A stretch of DNA of 64,000 bases from Arbacia lixula (lineage: Eukaryota > Echinodermata > Echinoidea > Arbacioida > Arbaciidae): positions 25,687,213 to 25,751,212 of the forward strand of contig OZ022585.1 in the NCBI GenBank assembly GCA_963669155.1, written 5' to 3'. Below the pieces are notes generated by a model. It searched no databases. It was not told the DNA's origin and worked only from the letters and a program-made list of their open reading frames with translations. The translations under genes and the position numbers were made by a program. Of the stretch, positions 52,301 to 61,300 are shown piece by piece (the stretch's first letter is position 1; the number at the start of each line of letters is the position of its first letter).

Positions 52301-55300
52301 TTGTAGAGGTGACTGACCACATGAGTATTAGGACACTCATATGACATGTCATTCCTACTTCTGCCCCCCCCCTTCCTGTGTAGGTACATGAGCCTTATAG
52401 AGGTGACTGACCACACAAGTATTAGGACACTCATATGACACGTCATTCCTGCTTCTGCCTTCCCCCCTGTGTAGGTACATGAGCCTTGTAGAGGTGACTG
52501 ACCACATGAGTATTAGGACACTCATATGACATGTCATTCCTGCTTCTGCCCTTCCACCCTGTGTAGGTACATGAGCCTTATAGAGGTGACTGACCACATG
52601 AGCATTAGGACACTCATATGACATGTCATTCCTACTTCTGCCTTCCCCCTGTGTAGGGACATGAGCCTTGTAGAGGGTACTGACCACATGAGCATTAGGA
52701 CACTCATATGACATGTCATTCCTACTTCTGCCTTCCCCCCTGTGTAGGTACATGAGCCTTGTAGAGGTGACTGACCACATGAGCATTAGGACACTCATAT
52801 GACATGTCATTCCTACTTCTGCCTTCCCCCTGTGTAGGTACATGAGCCTTGTAGAGGTGACTGACCACATGAGCATTAGGACACTCATATGACATGTCAT
52901 TCCTACTTCTGCCCTTCCCCCTGTGTAGGGACATGAGCCTTGTAGAGGGTACTGACCACATGAGCATTAGGACACTCATATGACATGTCATTCCTACTTC
53001 TGCCTTCCCCCCTGTGTAGGTACATGAGCCTTGTAGAGGTGACTGACCACATGAGTATTAGGACACTCATATGACATGTCATTCCTGCTTCTGCCCTTCC
53101 ACCCTGTGTAGGTACATGAGCCTTGGAGAGGTGACTGACCACATGAGCATTAGGACACTCATATGACATGTCATTCCTACTTCTGCCCCCCCCCCCCCCC
53201 CCCCCGTGTAGGTACATGAGCCTTATAGAGGTGACTGACCACATGAGTATTAGGACACTCATATGACATGTCATTCCTGCTTCTGCCCCCCCCCCCCTTC
53301 CTGTGTAGGTACATGAGCCTTGTAGAGGTGACTGACCACATGAGCATTAGGATACTCATATGACATGTCATTCCTACTTCTGCCCTTCCCACTGTGTAGG
53401 ACATAAGCCTTGTAGAGGTGACTGACCACATGAGCATTAGGACACTCATATGACATGTCATTCCTACTTCTGCCCTTCCCCCTGTGTAGGGACATGAGCC
53501 TTGTAGAGGGTACTGACCACATGAGCATTAGGACACTCATATGACATGTCATTCCTACTTCTGCCTTCCCCCCTGTGTAGGTACATGAGCCTTGTAGAGG
53601 TGACTGACCACATGAGTATTAGGACACTCATATGACATGTCATTCCTGCTTCTGCCCTTCCACCCTGTGTAGGTACATGAGCCTTGGAGAGGTGACTGAC
53701 CACATGAGCATTAGGACACTCATATGACATGTCATTCCTGCTTCTGCCCTTCCCACTGTGTAGGTACATGAGCCTTGTAGAGGTGACTGACCACATGAGC
53801 ATTAGGATACTCATATGACATGTCATTCCTACTTCTGCCCTCTCCCCTGTGTAGGTACATGAGTCTTGGAGAGGTGACTGACCACATGAGCATTAGGACA
53901 CTCATATGACATGTCATTCCTACTTCTGCCCTCTCCCCTGTGTAGGGACATGAACCTTGTAGAGGTGACTGACCACATGAGCATTAGGACACTCATATGA
54001 CATGTCATTCCTACTTCTGCCCTTCCCCCTGTGTAGGGACATGAGCCTTGTAGAGGGTACTGACCACATGAGCATTAGGACACTCATATGACATGTCATT
54101 CCTGCTTCTGCCCTTCCACCCTGTGTAGGTACATGAGCCTTGTAGAGGTGACTGACCACATGAGCATTAGGACACTCATATGACATGTCATTCCTACTTC
54201 TGCCCTCCCCCCCTGTGTAGGTACATGAGCCTTGTAGAGGTGACTGACCACATGAGTATTAGGACACTCATATGACATGTCATTCCTGCTTCTGCCCTTC
54301 CCACTGTGTAGGTACATGAGCCTTGTAGAGGTGACTGACTACATGAGCATTAGGACACTCATATGACATGTCATTCCTACTTCTGCCCTTCCCCCCTATG
54401 TAGGTACATCAACCTTGGAGAGGTGACTACGGGCCCCACCATGAGCAATGGGCACCTGGTGCTCACCTACCGGAATGGGGATGCGTGCCCAGACGGGACC
54501 GGCAGAAAGCGCAGCACGGTCATCAACATCCAGTGTGACCAGAACTCTGTTGTGAGTAGTCCTGGAACAGATTCAGCTCTGGTGGTCTGCTTTTTAATCA
54601 AATTATGACCAACACAAAGACTTAGTTCTTTGATTTGCTTCATGTTTTTAGGTATTTAGTTTGCATAGATTTTGCCACTAGTCACAGAGTCGTGTAACAT
54701 TTTGAAGGAACAGTGTTTCCCACGTTTGAGCCCAAAGCAGCATGTATTATGTATCATGTTTGTATAACCCTCTCAGGACCAAGCCATGTCACTTGCAACA
54801 CATTTGATTACCTATGGGACTGAGTGGGTTGATGATGATGTGCATTGTATGTTTGGGTCATCAGGGCACGTCACCATATTTGGACCATGTGGATGCTGAC
54901 TGTGAATACCACTTTGTCTGGATGACCAACTATGCCTGCGATATCAAGGAGAAGACGGACAAGCCTGCCGGAGACTGCACCGCCACCAATCCTGTCTCTG
55001 GTAAGACAGCTAGCATGGGCAATCTAATCCTATCTAGTCTAACTCAGTCTGATCCAATCCAGTCCAGTTCACTCTAATTCAAGCTAATCCTGGTACGACA
55101 GCTAGCATGGGCAATCTAATCCTATCTAGTCTAACTCAGTCTGATCCAATCTAGTCCAGTTCACTCTAATTCAAGCTAATCCTGATTTGTTATTTTCATG
55201 AATTGTTACAAGTCAAATTGCTTGTAAAGAAAAACAGTAATGTGCAATGATGCTGTTCAAAATCTATAATCTATGAACTAAGTAGCAGTTAGGCTTCACA

Positions 55301-58300
55301 CCTTTCAAAATCTCAGTGCATCCTTCAAATTGATGATTAACTAAGCGAGGCGGTGCTTCTATTCATGAATAGTTTATGTAAACATGTAGGGTTCTGCCAG
55401 GTTTCTGATATGTTGTACAAGTTCTTCCTACTTTTCCATCATATTTTGGGGAGCAAGGGGGAACATGATGTGCTTTGGCGGGGTGTAAGTACTAACAAAC
55501 CTGTCATGTCATTTTACATGTATATTGACTTCATTTGACACATTCTCTCTTTGCTCTCTTTCTGGCAGGCTTTCGGTTTGACCTGAGCACATTGAGGTTG
55601 TCTGAAGGCTACCCGGTGATGGGCAGTGACAGCCACAAGTATGTCTTGAATGTGTGTGCTGCTCTCTCTTCCACCGTGTGCAGCGGGACCAACATAGGTG
55701 AGCTAGAGCACTGTGCAGCATGTCTGCCCTGTCCAATCAGGACCCTGCCTTATAAAGACTTGCAATGGATTCAGATCTAGCTCAACTCCTCAGAGGGTAA
55801 TGAGCACTACATGCAGGACATTACAGTAGACAAAAGATAATAGGGAACCAAAGAATCACAACATTGCAACCTAACCAAATGAAAACATCTCATTCTTTGT
55901 TACATGGAAATTTGATTGATAGTATTCTTATTAATGCATTTTCATCCCCCCCCTGCCTACCCCAAAAAAGTCTTTCTAATGTCTAAGGCTCAAAGGACAT
56001 GTATCCTTTAATGTACATAAAGTAAGGGATATTATGACAAGACCATAATCATGCCAGAATTTGTGCCATCATTGAGAATTCATCATTTGGATTTGATGGA
56101 AATGTAGTCACAGCAGAATGTTTTGATTACGATGACTATGATCTGTACCTCTACTAGTGCTGATCAAGGAAACTCTTGTATTGTCTTGCTCTTAATTCCC
56201 CGCCCAGGCTCCTGTCAAGAAGAGTTGGCTGTGGACGGCCGTCACTTCAACGCTGGTCTTTTCAACAAGAACCTCTACTTTGACGACTCCATCTTGTTCC
56301 TGAGCTACGACAACGGCAAGCCGTGTCACAACCATGCTTACAACCGCAGCAGCGTCATCAACTTTGTGTGTCCCCATCAGAAGGATACCATCGGAGCACC
56401 TGTCTTCATCGCAGAGTCAGATGATTGCACCTACTACTTCTCCTGGCATACCTCTCTGGCCTGCGAGAAGTTTGTAAGAACATTTGACCAGCCTTCTTTT
56501 CTGTAGTCTGTGGGGAGTTTACAGCAGTGCAGCATGCAGTTAAACTTGAAATCAAATGCCCAGCTGATTGCAATTGATTGCATTCAGTAGTTGCAATCTA
56601 TAGGGTGACGCGCATAAGTATGCATACCCTCTTAATTATGCAATCCTGCCATCTCTCGATAGGTCCAATCAGTCTGAAACTGCTGTCAATTACTTATAAG
56701 ATAGCAGCCTATGTGATGTGAAATTTCGAGGAAATTTCGAGAACATTTTATGGATTTACAGCTGTTTCTTTTGGACTACAACTTTGAGGTTCTTCTTGGA
56801 GGATTGGAATTTTCAGTGTCAACCTGTTGGATCATCAAAATGGCAAGAAACAAGGGGGAAAATGCAACTGTTTCAGAAAGAAAGAGGGTAATTCAACTAC
56901 GACAAGCATGTAAAAGCATTAGAGAAGTCGCACAAATATTGAACAGAAGTCAAAGATTTGTTTCATCCACCTGGGCTAAGAAGGAATGGCCTCATCTCTC
57001 AGACAGGAAACGGAAGGCCAAGAAGAGCAAATTGACTGCCCAAGCAAAGAGGTTTATCACTTCTTTTGTTAAAAACAAAAATTGTGAAAATCAAGGGAGA
57101 AGCAGCCAATAACTCATAAGTATTACAAATAAATACGATTGTGTATTATCTCATCTATATACTTTGAAAAAATTATGAAGTTTTGTTGAAAAATATTGAA
57201 GTTAGGAACACTTTTTTCAGGTTATGCCATGAGGTATGCATACTTATTTGCACCACCCTATATATGTAGAGTACCATTTGGAATCATGGTGGGGGTTTTG
57301 GTTAGACTCTCAGTAATTGCAATCTGTGTGTACAGTATGGTTAACAATCATGATGGGGTTTTTGGTTAGACGCTCAATAATTGCAATCTTTGTGTCGAGT
57401 ACGGTTTGGAATCATGGTAGGGGTTTTGGTTAGACTCTCAGTAATTGCAATCTATGTGTAGAGTATGGTTTGGAATCATGGTGGTTGGGGTTTTGGTTAG
57501 ACTCTCTTCTCATGTATTTATGTTGCAAAAGTTCCATTTAACAAGTAGTGATAAGATTGTGATGTTCGATAAACTGGCAGTTAACCTTCTTGTCTTTTTT
57601 TCCTCGCACATCTTGCTTCGTCCCTGATCAGATCCAGTGCAGCGTGGTCAACGGTTCCGAAACCATCAACCTGGCCCCCCTGATCAACGACCAGGGCTAC
57701 CACATCTCAGCCAGCCTCGTTGATGGTGATGACAGCGTGACCTACATCAACCTCTGTCGACCTTTGAACCCCATCCCAGGCCTGACGTGTCACCCCAGCG
57801 CAGCAGCTTGCCAGGTCAAGGACGGTCAGCCCATGGTGAGGGTCATAAGATTGAACGATTCAAGGTCATGAAAGGGCAATATTCACAATATTGACTGCCT
57901 CAGGTTTCATGGTAGGGCAATACTCACAACATTGACTGATTCAGGTTTCACCTGAATGATAGGACAATATTCACTATATTGACTGATTCAGGGTCATGAT
58001 GTGGAAATACTCACAATATTGATTGACTGATTCAGGTTTCATGATGGGCCAATATTCACAATATTGACTGATTCAGGGTCATGATAGGGCAATATTCACA
58101 ATATTGACTGATTCAGGTTTCATGATGGGCCAATGTTCATAATATTGACTGATTCAGGGTCTTGATGGGCTAATATTCATAATATTGACTGATTCAGGGT
58201 CATGATGGGCTAATATTCATAATATTGACTGATTCAGGGTCATGATGGGCTAATATTCATAATATTGACTGATTCAGGTTTCATGATGGGCCAATATTCA

Positions 58301-61300
58301 CAATATTGACTGATTCAGGTTTCATGATGGAATATGCACCATAATTCTATCACTAACCCTGCATTCTGGCCTTATAAATTCCACGTAGAACAATGAGAAG
58401 GGGGTATTGTTTTGTTAAAGTATGTTACACAAGAACAAAGAAAAGTCTGTACAGAATGCCATTAGGGATCAGTGAAGTAGCTTGTCAAGATAATGATAAG
58501 GAGTCACTGGTAGTCATTTGTGATTTTGCTAAACAGATAATTAACTTAGAATATATCTGATTCATATTTTTGAGATTTGTTTCTTTGTTTCAATCAAATG
58601 TATTCAATTAATTACCAGGGTTACACTGCCCTCTAATGAAAAATGTGTCATACAACCTGTATCATGTGTGATTTCACATTCCTGTGATCCTCTTGCAGAG
58701 CCTTGGGCGTGTGTCTGAGGGACCCAAGATTGGATCAGACGGCAGACTAACCATCACATACTCTCAGGGTGACCGCTGCCCAGATGACGCTAGCAAGAAC
58801 CTCTCTTCCATTATCAGCTTCTTCTGCAAACAAGGGGTCACTCAGGTATGCTTTATAATGAGCAGTGGATAAATCAGAATTGCTACTATTCCGCCACCAT
58901 TGACTAACCATCACATACACCCAAAGTGGATGATGTCTTGAGGACATTAGCAAGAACCTCTCTTCGATTGTCGGCTTCTTTTGCAAACAGGGTGTCACTC
59001 AGGTACTTCTGGGGGAGCAGGTTACAAAAGGCCTTAGTCAGATCTGCTTGGTAACACTAGTTCCCAACACTAGTTCCCAACCATTGTGATAGGATCCCAG
59101 TATTGCTTTATTGGGACTAATGGCACAATGAAATTTAAAATGGTTACAACCTCTTAATTTCATGTGTAAATTGCACTGGCACAATGCCACAGTGACACAA
59201 AGTGTCAAAGTGTGAGCCATATGTAAGGGCACAGACCAACCTTCTCCCTACTACAGGGCAGCCCCACCCTAGAGGGGTTACAGAGTGTCATAGTGTCAAA
59301 GTGTCAGTCATGTGTCAGGGCACAGACCAACCTTCTCCCATTCTCCCTTCTACATCTCAGCTCCACGTTAGAGGGGTCACAGTGTCATAGTGTCACAGTG
59401 TCAGTCATGTGTCAGGGCACAGACCAACCTTCTCCCCATTCTCCCTACTACAGGGCAGCCCCACCCTAGAGGGGTTGCAGAGTGTCATAGTGTCACAGTG
59501 TCAGTCATGTGTCAGGGCACAGACCAACCTTCTCCCCATTCTCCCTTCTACAGGGCAGCCCCACGTTAGAGGGGTCACAGTGTCATAGTGTCACAGTGTC
59601 AGTCATGTGTCAGGGCACAGACCAACCTTCTTCCATTCTCCCTACTACAGGGCAGCCCCACCCTAGAGGGGTTACAGTGTGTCATAGTGTCACAGTGTCA
59701 GTCATGTGTCAGAGCACAGACCAACCTTCTCCCCATTCTCCCTACTACAGGGCAGCCCCACCCTAGAGGGGTCACAGTGTCATAGTGTCACGGTGTCAGT
59801 CATGTGTCAGGGCACAGACCAACCTTCTCCCATTCTCCCTACTACAGGGCAGCCCCACCCTAGAGGGGTCACAGTGTCATAGTGTCACGGTGTCAGTCAT
59901 GTGTCAGGGCACAGACCAACCTTCTCCCATTCTCCCTTCTACAGGGCAGCCCCACCCTAGAGGGGTCACAGTGTCATAGTGTCACGGTGTCAGTCATGTG
60001 TCAGGGCACAGACCAACCTTCTCCCATTCTCCCTACTACAGGGCAGCCCCACCCTAGAGGGGTTACAGTGTCATAGTGTCACAGTGTCACAATGCCACAG
60101 TGACACAAAGTATCACAGTGTCAGTCATGTGTCAGGGCACAGACCAACCTTCTCCCATTCTCCCTTCTACAGGGCAGCCCCACGCTAGAAGGTTCAGAGA
60201 ACTGTGTCTACCGGTTCACCTGGGGTACCAATGTGATCTGCCCTCAGACAGCTCCTGAGCATGACCAGGACTGCACCTTCTTCAACACCGCCCTGCAGTA
60301 CCGCTTTGACTTCACCGCACTCTCCATGCAGGACCATACGGTAGGAGCAAAGAACTCACGGCTGTTTCAAGCAATGATCTGAATCAATCCCAAGTCCAAT
60401 CCCCTAGCTTTAATGTACAGAGTTATGATTGATATCAATTGCAACACAAGTTATGATCAGTCAATTGTATAACACTGCCTAAAAAAGAAACTATGTCATG
60501 TTTCAAGGTTGTCATTGTGAGATACTTAAACCAGCAAGGCTCAACTATCTCGGATTCATGCTTGAGTAATTACTTGGCAAACCTGTCCATGAAATAAAAT
60601 AAATCTGACAGATATATGTTTCATGTAATGTTTGATTTCTTATATGATTGATTTGGAGCAAATTCTCCTGGCAAAAGAGCTTTGGGAGTGGATTAGTTGG
60701 TAGAGTGGGCATTCCCATTGAAAGGTTCTTTGTGTGTTTAGGTGGGGTCATCTTCGGTCAACACCATGGACCTACGGCTATGTGGGCTGGCGTCTGACCA
60801 AGGTGAGGGATGTGAAGGCACAGCCATCTGCCTGAATGACAGAGGCAACAAATACTCCCTGGGCAAGCTGTCATCTCAGAAGATCAGCCAAGTGGGGGAG
60901 ATGATCAAAGTGGACTACACAGATGGCTCCAGCTGCCCCTCTTGTAAGTCACAACAGAATATTTAAAGACAGCCCGTCCCTTTTTCAGATCATCACAAAA
61001 CCATCGAAACATTGGCAAAACATATAGAGAAGAGTTAGCAAGCTCTATATTCACAATTTGAAACTGATTCGTAGTGTAAAATTCAAATAACGCGAGTAAA
61101 TAATGTCCGATTAATAGTCTTTACCTCAGGCTCTTAGCAGTTTGTTTTGAAATATCTGCTTTTAATCAATCTATTTATCAAATTAAAAAATGCATTATGA
61201 AAAAAATTGTTCTATAGAAGGAATCATCTCCAAAGTTTGGTAATTACTCATAAGATTAGGATTTCGCACATGCATAATAACCACATAGATACTGGAACAA

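Noticed and set aside
52268-54360. Series of minus-strand frames with M-T-C-H-M-S-V repeats
   Set aside because: Antisense reading of the exon 25 decoy array; frames break at every unit-length change.
54865-56473. Conserved IGF2-binding site in repeat 11
   Set aside because: The hydrophobic contact loop (human F-G-Q-T-R-I) is replaced by Q-E-E-L-A-V and the repeat instead has the M6P quartet.
60655-60715. tRNA gene or SINE head (TTAGTTGGTAGAGTGGGC)
   Set aside because: A-box-like only; no B box at the right distance and no cloverleaf closes.
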